NCBI GenBank assembly: GCA_002493625.1
Contig: DKZK01000035.1
Coordinates: 1-56,653, forward strand
Length of the DNA stretch: 56,653 bases
Source: Lachnospiraceae bacterium UBA7076
Lineage (GTDB): Bacteria > Bacillota > Clostridia > Lachnospirales > Lachnospiraceae
Direction of reading: 5' to 3'
Shown: piece by piece, positions 9,955-19,154 of the stretch
Position numbering within the stretch: position 1 is the stretch's first letter
Layout of the letters: every line of letters begins with the position of its first letter
The notes under the pieces: model-generated
Seen by the model: the letters and a program-made list of their open reading frames with translations, nothing else
Databases searched by the model: none
What the model was told of the DNA's origin: nothing
Position numbers and translations under genes: made by a program

Positions 9955-11151
9955 ATGAGAAAAATTCCGTTCAGTCCGCCTGATATAACAGAATCGGAAA
10001 TCAGTGAGGTTGTGGATGCGTTAAAATCCGGTTGGATTACTACGGGTCCCAGAACCAAGGAATTGGAAAAAAGTGTTGCGGCACGCTGCGGAACAAATCG
10101 TGCCGTCTGTCTTAATTCCAACACTGCCTGCGCTGAAATGACGTTAAGAATTTTGGGAATCGGAGCAGGGGATGAGGTGATTGTACCTGCTTATACTTAT
10201 ACCGCAACTGCCAGTGTTGTGGAGCATGTGGGCGCCGGGTTAGTTATGGTGGATTGTGAGCCGGGTAAATTCACAATGGATTATGATAAGCTGGAAAATG
10301 CCATCACGGACAAAACCAAGGTGATTATTCCCGTGGATTTGTTTGGAATTCCTTGTGATTATAATCGTATATTCGAGATTGTAGAAAGAAAGAAGGCTCT
10401 GTTTCATCCGGGTGAAAATGCGATTCAGAGAGCATTTGGTAGAATCATTGTCATGGCGGATGCCGCCCATTCCTTTGGCGCCGTATATCGGGGAACACAG
10501 GTGGGAGCTGTTGCAGATTTTACAAATTTCTCATTTCATGCGGTTAAAAATATGACTACAGCCGAGGGCGGCGCAGTTACATGGAGAACCATAGATGGAA
10601 TCAGTGATGATGAGCTTTATCATCAATATATGCTGCTGAGCCTGCATGGACAAAGTAAGGATGCGCTTGAAAAAACAAAAATGGGGGCTTGGGAATATGA
10701 TATTGTAGCTCCGTGGTATAAGTGCAATATGACGGATGTACATGCGGCGATTGGATTAGGGCAGATAAGAAGATATGATACAATTTTAGCCAGACGAAGA
10801 ACAATAATAGAAAAAATGAATAGTGAATTCAGAGATTTGCCGATGTCATTTGTGCAGCATTTTTCGGAGCAATATGAGTCATCGGGACATTTATATATTT
10901 GTAATTTAAATGGCTGCGGTGAGGAGGAACGTAATGCTTTTATTGTCAGACTGGCAGAGTGTGGCGTTGCTGCAAATGTACATTATAAACCGCTTCCGAT
11001 GCATACAGGATACCAAAAGCTTGGTTTTGACATTTTAGATTATCCTAATGCATATGATATGTTTAAAAATGAGGTAACGCTGCCTTTACATACATGTCTG
11101 TCAGATGATGATGTGGAATATGTAATTGAATGTGTTAAAAAATGTCAGTAG
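9955..11151 (+). CDS. DegT/DnrJ/EryC1 PLP-dependent sugar aminotransferase (PglE/PseC-like)
   Basis: A 398-residue aminotransferase, probably adding an amino group at C4 of the 4-keto sugar made by the upstream dehydratase. Seen: NSNTACAEM near the start of the fold, VIVPAYTYTATASV, VMADAAHSFGA, and SFHAVKN with the Schiff-base lysine at residue 198. Start ATG 9955 follows GAGAGG (9941-9946); longer upstream frames overlap the dehydratase and lack a ribosome site. The gap to the previous gene is 17 bases, so co-transcription is likely. Family certain, exact sugar inferred. Confidence 0.88.
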   Translation: MRKIPFSPPDITESEISEVVDALKSGWITTGPRTKELEKSVAARCGTNRAVCLNSNTACAEMTLRILGIGAGDEVIVPAYTYTATASVVEHVGAGLVMVDCEPGKFTMDYDKLENAITDKTKVIIPVDLFGIPCDYNRIFEIVERKKALFHPGENAIQRAFGRIIVMADAAHSFGAVYRGTQVGAVADFTNFSFHAVKNMTTAEGGAVTWRTIDGISDDELYHQYMLLSLHGQSKDALEKTKMGAWEYDIVAPWYKCNMTDVHAAIGLGQIRRYDTILARRRTIIEKMNSEFRDLPMSFVQHFSEQYESSGHLYICNLNGCGEEERNAFIVRLAECGVAANVHYKPLPMHTGYQKLGFDILDYPNAYDMFKNEVTLPLHTCLSDDDVEYVIECVKKCQ

Positions 11152-11173
11152 ATTGTTAAGTGAGGAAATTGCA

Positions 11174-11875
11174 GTGGGTTTATCTAAATGGGAGGAACTG
11201 CCCGGATACATGAGAACTGAGGCGGTTAAGCCGTATTATGATATTTTAAGCAGAAAAAAAGTAAGTCTTTCAGCCAAACGCGGCTTTGATGTTGTTTTGG
11301 CAACAGTCTTGCTTATTTTGCTTATTCCGGTATTATTTATTATAGCAATATTAATAAAAAAGGAGGATCCTAAGGCAAAAATTTTTTTCTGTCAGGAAAG
11401 GGTCACTCAATATGGAAGAAGATTCAAAATAATTAAATTCAGGACAATGATTTCAGATGCGGAAAAAAAGGGCACCCAGGTTACTGTAGAACATGACAGC
11501 AGGGTAACAAAAATAGGGAGAACGTTAAGAAAATATCGTCTGGATGAATTGCCGCAATTGTTTAATATTATTGTTGGGGACATGAGTTTTGTTGGGACAA
11601 GACCGGAGGTTGTGAAATATGTAACGAAATACAGCCCTGAGATGATGGCAACTTTGTTGCTGCCTGCCGGAGTTACATCTGAAGCGAGCATTGAATACAA
11701 AGACGAGGATAAGCTGTTACAGAATGCGGCTGATGCGGACTTCGTTTATGTTGAAAAAATTTTACCTGAAAAAATGAAGTATAATTTACATAGTCTGATG
11801 AAATTTAGTATTGGTTCGGAAATATATACAATGTTTAAAACGATAGTTGCAGTATTTAAAAGGGATAAAGGATAG
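11174..11875 (+). CDS. Phosphoglycosyltransferase (PglC/bacterial sugar transferase type)
   Basis: A 233-residue monotopic initiating enzyme that moves a sugar-1-phosphate from a UDP-sugar onto undecaprenyl phosphate. One re-entrant/transmembrane stretch (DVVLATVLLILLIPVLFII) is followed by IKFRTM, the catalytic pair in YRLDELPQL, and VGTRPEV. The GTG at 11174 is chosen because GTGAGGA lies 7 bases upstream and the resulting N-terminus (GLSKWEELPGYMRTEAV) matches the typical start of this subfamily; the ATG at 11126 lies inside the previous gene. With the two upstream genes it likely forms the initiation step for the first glycan. Confidence 0.9.
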   Translation: MGLSKWEELPGYMRTEAVKPYYDILSRKKVSLSAKRGFDVVLATVLLILLIPVLFIIAILIKKEDPKAKIFFCQERVTQYGRRFKIIKFRTMISDAEKKGTQVTVEHDSRVTKIGRTLRKYRLDELPQLFNIIVGDMSFVGTRPEVVKYVTKYSPEMMATLLLPAGVTSEASIEYKDEDKLLQNAADADFVYVEKILPEKMKYNLHSLMKFSIGSEIYTMFKTIVAVFKRDKG

Positions 11876-11876
11876 T

Positions 11877-12959
11877 ATGATGATACTAAAATTGATGATG
11901 ACTGTTCTCATGTTGGGAATAGTACCTTATATATTAGGGCTGTACATTAGAAAAATGATACCTTGTAAGGACGGAGCAGCATTACATTTATATTGTTATG
12001 TTTGTGGGTTTTTCTTCATGCTTGCCCTTTTTGAACCGGTATGTGTTGTGGCATCATATATGAGATTGTCATTTAATGTTGTAGTGGTTTTATATTCTGT
12101 TTTGTTGATGGCAGTTGTGGCGGCTGTTTTTATTAAAGAAAAAATAATAAAACGCCTTAAGCTTTTTTCATTGAAAAAAACAGGACAAACGATACAAAAA
12201 TTATATAGAGAGTGGTCTGGGTATGAGTGGATTTATCTGATTGCTTTTCTTGTTTTATTGGGCATACAGGTATATGGAGCTATATTCTATTTTTCTACAA
12301 TTTATTCCGTGGATGACGCAACTTACATAGCAATAGGTTCTTCTGCAATAGCGAAGAATGATTTATACGAAATTAATCCTTATACGGGTATATATTACCC
12401 GTTAGAGATAAAAAGGGTATTTCAGTCTTCTTTAATTTTTTATGCATATCTTGCGAAAGTAATAAATGTATCTGTTCCAACTGTTGCGCATACAGTGCTG
12501 AACACAGTATTATTACTGATGGCATACTGTGTATATGGCATTATGGCGAAGGATTTATTCAAGAAGCGAGATGATCAGCTCATTTTTCTGATTTTTATTT
12601 CGTTATTTTTTCTTTTTGGAAATTATACCAATTATTCACATTCCTTTCGTTTGCTGGCAACCTTGTGGCAGGGAAAGGCTATACTTGCTGTTATATTAAC
12701 TCCGTTATTGTTTATTTTGATGCGAAGAATTTTATCGGAGCATTATCATTGGAAATATGGGCTGTTATTGATGATTTTATCAGCTTCAGCCGTCTCATTA
12801 AGCTTGATGGGCATTGCAACTATATTTTTTGTGGTGGTTATTTTGACGGTATTATTTGCATTATATAATAGAAATTGCCGATTGCTGTTGTATATCATAT
12901 GGGCATGTATTATCCCGGGAGTGATTGGTGCAGCCTATTTGCTTCAACGTATCATGTAG
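11877..12959 (+). CDS. Polytopic membrane protein, GT-C/DUF6077-like N-terminal part
   Basis: A 360-residue protein with roughly nine hydrophobic helices. A VDDATY motif (Asp 146-147) follows a helix at the place where GT-C glycosyltransferases carry their metal-binding or catalytic acidic residues. AAAGGA precedes ATG 11877; ATG 11880 is an alternative. It ends abruptly after a helix. The next gene begins 10 bases later in another frame with more helices and an extracytoplasmic tail, so the two together look like one GT-C protein in two pieces (DUF6077 proteins, as I recall them, are single and longer). Probably acts on a lipid-linked sugar outside the membrane; not proven. Confidence 0.6.
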   Translation: MMILKLMMTVLMLGIVPYILGLYIRKMIPCKDGAALHLYCYVCGFFFMLALFEPVCVVASYMRLSFNVVVVLYSVLLMAVVAAVFIKEKIIKRLKLFSLKKTGQTIQKLYREWSGYEWIYLIAFLVLLGIQVYGAIFYFSTIYSVDDATYIAIGSSAIAKNDLYEINPYTGIYYPLEIKRVFQSSLIFYAYLAKVINVSVPTVAHTVLNTVLLLMAYCVYGIMAKDLFKKRDDQLIFLIFISLFFLFGNYTNYSHSFRLLATLWQGKAILAVILTPLLFILMRRILSEHYHWKYGLLLMILSASAVSLSLMGIATIFFVVVILTVLFALYNRNCRLLLYIIWACIIPGVIGAAYLLQRIM

Positions 12960-12969
12960 GAGGTGCGGC

Positions 12970-14577
12970 ATGGGCGAATTAAAAGAATTTTTTACTACGA
13001 TATTACAAACATATTGGGGAAATGGTGTCTATCAATATTGGCTGCTTTTTGCAATCGTTTCTATATTGTTTTTAGAAAGAGATAAAACCAAAAAGCTGAC
13101 GTATGGAATTTATTCCCTGCTAGTGCTGCTGATAATTTTCAGCCCGATTTCCATAAAAGTTATAGAGTTGTTTTTTGCAGAAAAATACACGATACAGTAT
13201 TTTGTCCGGTTATTTACCGAAATCCCGATTATGTGTGTGCTGGCATATGGTTTGGCTGTTTTATTAAAACAGTCAGCGGGACGAAATAAGCTTTTGCTGG
13301 TAACTGCTTTAGGCTTTGCTATTGTAATCGGTGGAAATGGGCTTTATTATTCGGTAGAATGGATGCAGAAATCTACGAATTTAACAAAAATTTCGGATGA
13401 TGTTATTGACATATGCAATTATCTTCATAATGATGATGATATAATAGAAGTGGCGGTCCCAAGAGATATCGCAAGCTATGTCAGGCAGATTGATGCCTCG
13501 TTGGTAATGCCGTATGGCAGGTATGGTCCAAGCTGGACAGATTTGTTGACCAGCGATGAACCGGATGCCCAAGCCATATTAGAAAAAACAAGAAGCAACG
13601 GCTGCGATTATGTTGTTGTTGTCAATAGCAATAAGATGAAGGAAGCTTTTGCTGAACGGAATCTGAATCCGGAGTGTGTGACAAATGATTATCTCGTATA
13701 TCATGTGGAGGGTGTTTCCGGAGTGAAATATAGATATAATGATATGATGCAGCGGATTTCTGTTACATATATTGACGAAAATGATAATATAGTAACAGGC
13801 GCTGATGGATATGCAACGGTAAAATATGAATATGATAAAGAAGGAAATATAGTCAAAGAAGCTTATTATGACGAAAAAAACAACCCTACAGCATTGTCAT
13901 TAGGTCAATATGGCGTACGAAGAACGTATGACGTAAATGGTATGGTTAATGTGATAATGTATTTAGATAAAGATGGTAGCCCTATGCTGACTACAGGAGG
14001 ATATTATGGTATTCGGAGGGAATATGATGACGAAGGAAACGAGTTATCCGTTACCTATGTAGATGGAAATGAAGTCCCAATGAATATAAACAATGGCTAT
14101 GGTGCGGCTGTCGTTTATGAATATAATGAAAATGGGCAGGTAGAATACGAATTTTATTATGACAAGAACAATCAGCCTTTTTTAATACAAAATACGTATG
14201 CAGGGGTCCATAAGGAATATGACGAAAAAGGGTATGTGAAACAAATGACTTATATTGATGCGGATAAGGAACCGGTGCCTTTATCTGACGGTTATGCAAC
14301 AATCTGTTATGAAAGAGATGAATCAGGGAATAATATCTATGAATATTATTTAGATGCTGAGGATAAGCCGGTAAAATTGCGGAAGGGACATTATGGAATT
14401 GCAACGGCATATGATAATATGAATCGTGTTGAAAGAGTATGGTATATGGATCAAAATCGAAATCCGGTATTGGTAGCGGGCGGATATGCATATGTTGAGT
14501 ATTGCTATAATGATAATAATACGGTCAGAGAAAAAAAATATTATGATTTGAATAATAAAAAAATAGAGATTGATTAA
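12970..14577 (+). CDS. Membrane protein with ~32-residue Y/D-rich tandem repeats; likely second half of the GT-C pair
   Basis: A 535-residue protein with GGAGGTG (12959-12965) directly before ATG 12970. Four or five hydrophobic helices occupy residues 1-140. A soluble domain (about 140-250) contains EVAVPRDIASYVRQ and CDYVVVVNSNK. From about residue 250 to the end lie some nine tandem repeats of 31-33 residues with the pattern YG-x-x-x-x-YD-x-x-G-N ... YYD-x-x-N-x-P, somewhat like RHS/YD repeats. The soluble domain is probably extracytoplasmic and may contact the glycan, as the C-terminal part of GT-C enzymes does. No known catalytic motif seen. Confidence 0.6.
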   Translation: MGELKEFFTTILQTYWGNGVYQYWLLFAIVSILFLERDKTKKLTYGIYSLLVLLIIFSPISIKVIELFFAEKYTIQYFVRLFTEIPIMCVLAYGLAVLLKQSAGRNKLLLVTALGFAIVIGGNGLYYSVEWMQKSTNLTKISDDVIDICNYLHNDDDIIEVAVPRDIASYVRQIDASLVMPYGRYGPSWTDLLTSDEPDAQAILEKTRSNGCDYVVVVNSNKMKEAFAERNLNPECVTNDYLVYHVEGVSGVKYRYNDMMQRISVTYIDENDNIVTGADGYATVKYEYDKEGNIVKEAYYDEKNNPTALSLGQYGVRRTYDVNGMVNVIMYLDKDGSPMLTTGGYYGIRREYDDEGNELSVTYVDGNEVPMNINNGYGAAVVYEYNENGQVEYEFYYDKNNQPFLIQNTYAGVHKEYDEKGYVKQMTYIDADKEPVPLSDGYATICYERDESGNNIYEYYLDAEDKPVKLRKGHYGIATAYDNMNRVERVWYMDQNRNPVLVAGGYAYVEYCYNDNNTVREKKYYDLNNKKIEID

Positions 14578-14597
14578 AGTAACGGGATATACTGTAA

Positions 14598-14687
14598 TTT
14601 TATGATAATATTTTTGAGGCTATCCAAGACAACATTGATGTGATAGAATTAGCGGGATGGGATGTTTTTGAATCTGATAAAGAGTAA
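14598..14687 (+). pseudogene. Possible short remnant of an open frame in an intergenic gap
   Basis: Between the repeat membrane protein and the Wzz-like gene a 29-codon frame reads FYDNIFEAIQDNIDVI and ends SDKE before a TAA. It has no start codon with a ribosome site and its frame is closed just upstream by TAA (14595-14597). The composition looks protein-like. It may be the tail of a lost gene; I do not recognise it. Confidence 0.25.
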
Positions 14688-14718
14688 AGTTTTTGTTTAA
14701 CCGGAGGAGGATTTAGTT

Positions 14719-16146
14719 ATGAATACGTATGATAAAATTGATATATTGGATGTTTTATGCTGGATATTACGAAGATGGAAGCTGATGCTGTGCGTTGGGG
14801 TGCTGTTTAGCGCCTGCCTGATTGCATATAAGGTGCACGGAAATCAGCAGTATAATGCTTCGTTAGACAATACCTCCAATCCACCGGTGAATGAAAGCGT
14901 AGAAGATAAGTTATCGGAAGATGATAAAAGTATGGTATATGTTGCATTTGAAGAATATAAACAATTATGCGAATTGCTTGAAACGCAGAAAAATATTTCA
15001 TCTGACGATTTGGATGCATATCAGCTTAACGTATTAGGTATTACGTATAGGTTGGAATTGACTGAAGCTGCGCAAACAAATTTATTCTATGAATTGGAGT
15101 CTGCATACATTTACAGAGCAAATAATTATGTTTCATCGGATGCTCCCAAGAATTCGCTTGTATGGGCAAAGGGAGCTTCCATGCCGGAAACGATAGCATT
15201 AAATGTTCAGGAAGATAATATAAATGATTTGATTTTTATTATATATGTTGCAGGCGCTGATTCAGAACAGACAGGAAAACTGGCAGATGAAGTGAAGCAG
15301 GATATGGAGGAATATAACAAAATATTAAGTGCTGAAGTATGCGGACATAATTTGAATATATTAGAAGAAAAGATGGGATATATTGGTAATGAAGAATTAG
15401 CGGTGGATCAATATAATTTAATGAATCGCATTAATACATTACAAACAAATGTTAATAATTTAACAGGAAAATTCACACAGGAACAGAAAAAATTTTATGA
15501 GGAATTATGCGGGAAAACGGTTCCCGAAACAGAACCGGATAAGAATAAGGAATCAAACATGCCGATTGCATTGAACTCCGGCGTTGTTAAGTATGGGGGA
15601 GCCGGTTTGTTTGCAGGTGTATTTGTCGCTTTCGCATGGATTGTTGTTATATATATCTTAGGCGGAAGCCTGAAAACATCAGAAGAATTTGCACACCGAT
15701 ACGGATTGACTGTGCTTGAAACATTTGAAGGCTTCACAACTGATATAGACAGAAAAAAAATGTTTGCGGTTGGTAGAATGATTCGTAAGATCAAGAATAA
15801 GTGCGGTTATACGTTGGACGTAAAAAAAGGTATCCTTTGCGCTAATTTGGAAAAATTGTGTAAGGAAAATGATATTACTGAAATCTGTTTTGCCGCTACT
15901 ATGCCATTGACGGATAATGAAAGGGAATTTGTTATATCAGTAACGGAGCAATTAAGTAAGAAAGGATTAAAGATTATTGTTTGTGATAATGTATTGAAGG
16001 ACATGGACTCCTTTGAACGGATGACAAAACTGAAGGAAGTGGTATTGGTGGAAAAAACGACCGTTTCACAAATTAATAGTATTGAGCAGTACATTAAAAT
16101 TTGCAAATTGCAAAATATTCAGGTGTTGGGCGGAATTATACTATAG
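14719..16146 (+). CDS. Wzz-like polysaccharide co-polymerase with degenerate BY-kinase-like C-terminal domain
   Basis: A 475-residue protein with the Wzz/CapA topology. Helix 1 is at about 20-36 (MLCVGVLFSACLIAYKV), followed by an extracytoplasmic region with long helical stretches; helix 2 is at about 296-318 (GLFAGVFVAFAWIVVIYIL). The cytoplasmic part (about 335-475) follows the outline of a CpsD/Wzc tyrosine kinase: ICFAATMPLTDNERE where the Walker A loop should be, LKIIVCDNVL where Walker A' should be, and ending VLGGIIL. The GKS/T residues and the DxD are missing and there is no Tyr-rich tail, so it is probably not an active kinase. GGAGGAGG (14702-14709) precedes ATG 14719. It likely controls chain length together with the Wzy gene below. 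Confidence 0.7.
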   Translation: MNTYDKIDILDVLCWILRRWKLMLCVGVLFSACLIAYKVHGNQQYNASLDNTSNPPVNESVEDKLSEDDKSMVYVAFEEYKQLCELLETQKNISSDDLDAYQLNVLGITYRLELTEAAQTNLFYELESAYIYRANNYVSSDAPKNSLVWAKGASMPETIALNVQEDNINDLIFIIYVAGADSEQTGKLADEVKQDMEEYNKILSAEVCGHNLNILEEKMGYIGNEELAVDQYNLMNRINTLQTNVNNLTGKFTQEQKKFYEELCGKTVPETEPDKNKESNMPIALNSGVVKYGGAGLFAGVFVAFAWIVVIYILGGSLKTSEEFAHRYGLTVLETFEGFTTDIDRKKMFAVGRMIRKIKNKCGYTLDVKKGILCANLEKLCKENDITEICFAATMPLTDNEREFVISVTEQLSKKGLKIIVCDNVLKDMDSFERMTKLKEVVLVEKTTVSQINSIEQYIKICKLQNIQVLGGIIL

Positions 16147-16182
16147 GGTATGCTTCCGAAATTTGAGCAGGAGGAAATATAT

Positions 16183-16998
16183 ATGCAATTTAGTGTTTTG
16201 ATGTCACTTTATATTAATGAAAAGGCAGAATATGCGAAAGCCTGTTTTGATAGTCTGTTAGCGCAAACAATTCCGGCAGCAGAATGGGTTATTGTTGAGG
16301 ATGGTCCCCTTACGGAGGAAATGTATGATTTGCTCAATAAATATCAGGATGAAAATCCGGGATTAATTAGAAGAATTGTATTCAAAAAAAATCATGGATT
16401 AGGTGTTGCACTGCGAAAAGGTGTGTGTGAATGTAAATATCCATTGATTGCCAGAATGGATACAGATGATATCGCAAGAGCAGATCGTTTTGAAAAACAG
16501 TTGGCATTATTTCAAGAAGATTCAGGCTTGGATATATGTGGAAGTCATGTAAAGGAATTTGAGGGAACAATCAGGAATGTTTTATCAATAAGAAAGGTTC
16601 CGTTAAGTAATAAGGATATTCAGTCATATCAGAAAAGGAGAGATGCTTTTAACCATATGACAGTAATGTTTAAAAAGGATGCTGTATTAAAGGCAGGGAA
16701 TTATAAACCCTGTTTACTTATGGAGGATTCGCTTCTTTGGGCAAATATGATTATGAGTGGGGCTAAATGTGCCAATGTTGATGATTATCTCGTTTTTGCA
16801 CGTACAGGTGATTGTATGTTTGAGCGCCGCGGCGGATTTGCTTACTACAAAAAATATAAAGCAGGAAGAAAAAAAATTTATAAAACAGGCTTTATTTCTT
16901 GGTGGGATTATTTTTATACGATAATGGCACAATTCATAGTGGCGATTCTCCCGAACAAATTAAGAGGCTGGGTTTATAAAAAGTTATTGAGAAGCTAA
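16183..16998 (+). CDS. Family 2 glycosyltransferase
   Basis: A 271-residue GT-A enzyme. N-terminal FSVLMSLYINEKAEY and WVIVEDGP form the nucleotide-binding half, and ARMDTDDIA holds the DxD metal site near residue 95. A hydrophobic C-terminal stretch suggests membrane association. ATG 16183 is preferred to ATG 16150 because AGGAGG lies at 16169-16174. It adds one sugar to the lipid-linked repeat unit on the cytoplasmic side; donor unknown. Confidence 0.85.
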   Translation: MQFSVLMSLYINEKAEYAKACFDSLLAQTIPAAEWVIVEDGPLTEEMYDLLNKYQDENPGLIRRIVFKKNHGLGVALRKGVCECKYPLIARMDTDDIARADRFEKQLALFQEDSGLDICGSHVKEFEGTIRNVLSIRKVPLSNKDIQSYQKRRDAFNHMTVMFKKDAVLKAGNYKPCLLMEDSLLWANMIMSGAKCANVDDYLVFARTGDCMFERRGGFAYYKKYKAGRKKIYKTGFISWWDYFYTIMAQFIVAILPNKLRGWVYKKLLRS

Positions 16999-17020
16999 TT
17001 TGTTGGGAGGAATTAATGCT

Positions 17021-18043
17021 TTGAAAGAAATGAAACAGGAAAAATACCCGCTTATCAGTGTTATTGTGCCGGTATACAATGTAGAAAAATATATCAGAAG
17101 ATGTGTCGATTCAATTTTAAGTCAAACATATAAAAATCTGGAAATATTACTTGTAGATGACGGTTCAAATGATTTGTCAGGTCAAATTTGTGATGAGTAT
17201 GTAGGGACTGATAAGCGTGTCAGAGCTTTTCATAAAAAAAATGGCGGAGTAGCCTCCGCCCGTAATTTTGGATTGGAAAATGTGATGGGCGAATATGTCA
17301 GCTTTGTTGATAGTGATGATTGGATTGAAAAAAATACATATTCGTATTGTCTTGACTTAATAAATAATGAAAATTGTAAGGTTGATGTTGTTCAATTTGG
17401 GATAAGCTGTGTAGAAGATGAAAAAGAACAACCGAAGGTCAGAAAAGAAAAAATAACAAGGCATGAAAATAAAGATATTTTGAATTTTCTTATGATACAA
17501 TCAACAAAAACAGACAGCTATTTTTCTGTCTGCAGATGTCTTTTTTCACGAAATATATTGCAGGATGAAAGGTTTCCTTTGGGCCGTATCAATGAGGATA
17601 TAGTTTTTAAATATCAGGTATTTGCTAAGGCAAATATGATGATAGACAGCAATTGTATAAAATATTATTATTTTCAAAACACTGGCAGTATTACAACGGA
17701 TGGATTGAAAAAAAAAGATTTTGATTTATATACAGCAGCAAGTGAATTAAAGGCTTTAACTGATAAGGAAGACTATGGTGAAATTAAAAAAATGGGCGAG
17801 GTAAAATATGCCAGAACAAGTTTTTCACTGTTATGTAAGATAGCATATTTTGGCGTCAGTGATGAGTCTATTGATAAAGCAGATGTTGTTAAGAAGCTTC
17901 AGACTGAATTAAGAAAAAATTTTAAGCTGTTGATTAAGGCACCTATGGCTTTCAGCAGAAAAATATGCTTATTGCTTTTAGTTATAGATTTCAGACTGCT
18001 TGAGGTACCGGTTAAATTATATCGCAAAGCAAAGCATAAGTAA
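17021..18043 (+). CDS. Family 2 glycosyltransferase (EpsJ/CpsI-like)
   Basis: A typical GT2 enzyme of about 340 residues: PLISVIVPVYNVEKYI, EILLVDDGS, GGVASARNFGL and FVDSDDWI (metal site). A hydrophobic C-terminal tail follows. The start is uncertain: GGGAGG (17005-17010) best fits TTG 17021, but ATG 17030 is possible, three codons later. It begins about 20 bases after the preceding GT2 gene. Donor sugar unknown. Confidence 0.87.
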   Translation: MKEMKQEKYPLISVIVPVYNVEKYIRRCVDSILSQTYKNLEILLVDDGSNDLSGQICDEYVGTDKRVRAFHKKNGGVASARNFGLENVMGEYVSFVDSDDWIEKNTYSYCLDLINNENCKVDVVQFGISCVEDEKEQPKVRKEKITRHENKDILNFLMIQSTKTDSYFSVCRCLFSRNILQDERFPLGRINEDIVFKYQVFAKANMMIDSNCIKYYYFQNTGSITTDGLKKKDFDLYTAASELKALTDKEDYGEIKKMGEVKYARTSFSLLCKIAYFGVSDESIDKADVVKKLQTELRKNFKLLIKAPMAFSRKICLLLLVIDFRLLEVPVKLYRKAKHK

Positions 18044-18056
18044 AAGGGAGACGTAT

Positions 18057-19154
18057 ATGAGGTTATTGTTTGTAGGTTACCTGCATGGATATGGCGGTGC
18101 GGAAAAACAACTTATAATGCTGGCAAATGAAATGGCAGAGAGATGCCATGATGTAGCGTTGGTTTCTTTGTCTGAGAATAATCCCTGTTTCCAGATTTCA
18201 TCAAAGGTAAGCTATGATTATTTTTTAGACAGGTATAAATTGCGGCTTTTAAATATCGGAAGCAGGTTTCTGTATCTTAAAAGAAAAATAAAGGAAATAG
18301 CTCCCGATTTAATTATTCACTTTAACCTTCAATCAGCTTATATGTGTGCATTTATGGGTAAAAGGATTTCGTTGTCAACAATATATGCAGAACGGGGAGA
18401 TCCATATGACAAAGAGTATACAGGAATGCTTGCAATTATCAGAAAATTCATGTGCAGAAAAGTTGGTGGATTTGTATTCCAGACAAAGGGCGCACAGGAA
18501 TTTTTTCCAATGTATGTGAGAGAAAAAAGTATAGTGGTAAGTAATCCTATATTTATTAATCCCAATGAGTATAACAGAGTGAGCGCTCCGGATAATAGGA
18601 TTGTCACGGTTGGAAGACTTCATGAACAAAAAAATCATAGATTACTCGTAAATGCAATTGCCGAATTACCGTTGAAATATAAGAAATATAAGGTTGAAAT
18701 TTACGGGGCGGGAGAATTAAAAGAGGAATTACAAAAACAAATTGATGAAAAAAATCTGACAAAACAAGTATTTCTTATGGGAGCTTGCAGTGATGTGATA
18801 GAAAAAATAAAGAATGCTGCTGTATTTGTATTGACATCTGATTATGAAGGAATGCCGAATGCGTTGATGGAGGCGATGGCTCTGGGTATTCCTTGTATAT
18901 CGACAGATTGCAGACCCGGAGGGGCAAGGGAGCTTATAAAATCTGGCGTGGAGGGACTTATTGTACCTTGTAATAATGTGGAGAGATTAAAAGCAGCTTT
19001 GATGCAAATGCTTGATAATCAACTTGCAGCTGAAAAAATGGGTGAAAAAGCAAAGGATAAGATGAAAGACTTTAAACCTGAAAAAATTTATTCTCAGTGG
19101 GAAAGCTTTTTTGAAATTATAACCCAAAGAAGGGGGAATAACATTGAATACTAA
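18057..19154 (+). CDS. Family 4 (GT-B) glycosyltransferase
   Basis: A 365-residue retaining-type GT4 enzyme. The N-terminal motif is GYGGAEKQLIMLANEMA; the C-terminal domain starts at TVGRLHEQKNHRLL and has the donor-binding EGMPNALMEAMALGIPCI and a following CRPGGARELI. AAGGGAG (18044-18050) sits before ATG 18057. Its end overlaps the TTG start of the polymerase by 11 bases, suggesting translational coupling. Confidence 0.9.
   Translation: MRLLFVGYLHGYGGAEKQLIMLANEMAERCHDVALVSLSENNPCFQISSKVSYDYFLDRYKLRLLNIGSRFLYLKRKIKEIAPDLIIHFNLQSAYMCAFMGKRISLSTIYAERGDPYDKEYTGMLAIIRKFMCRKVGGFVFQTKGAQEFFPMYVREKSIVVSNPIFINPNEYNRVSAPDNRIVTVGRLHEQKNHRLLVNAIAELPLKYKKYKVEIYGAGELKEELQKQIDEKNLTKQVFLMGACSDVIEKIKNAAVFVLTSDYEGMPNALMEAMALGIPCISTDCRPGGARELIKSGVEGLIVPCNNVERLKAALMQMLDNQLAAEKMGEKAKDKMKDFKPEKIYSQWESFFEIITQRRGNNIEY

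Noticed and set aside
11126..11173. Upstream ATG start for the PglC-type gene
   Set aside because: It lies within the aminotransferase reading frame with no ribosome site; GTG 11174 has GTGAGGA and gives the usual N-terminus.
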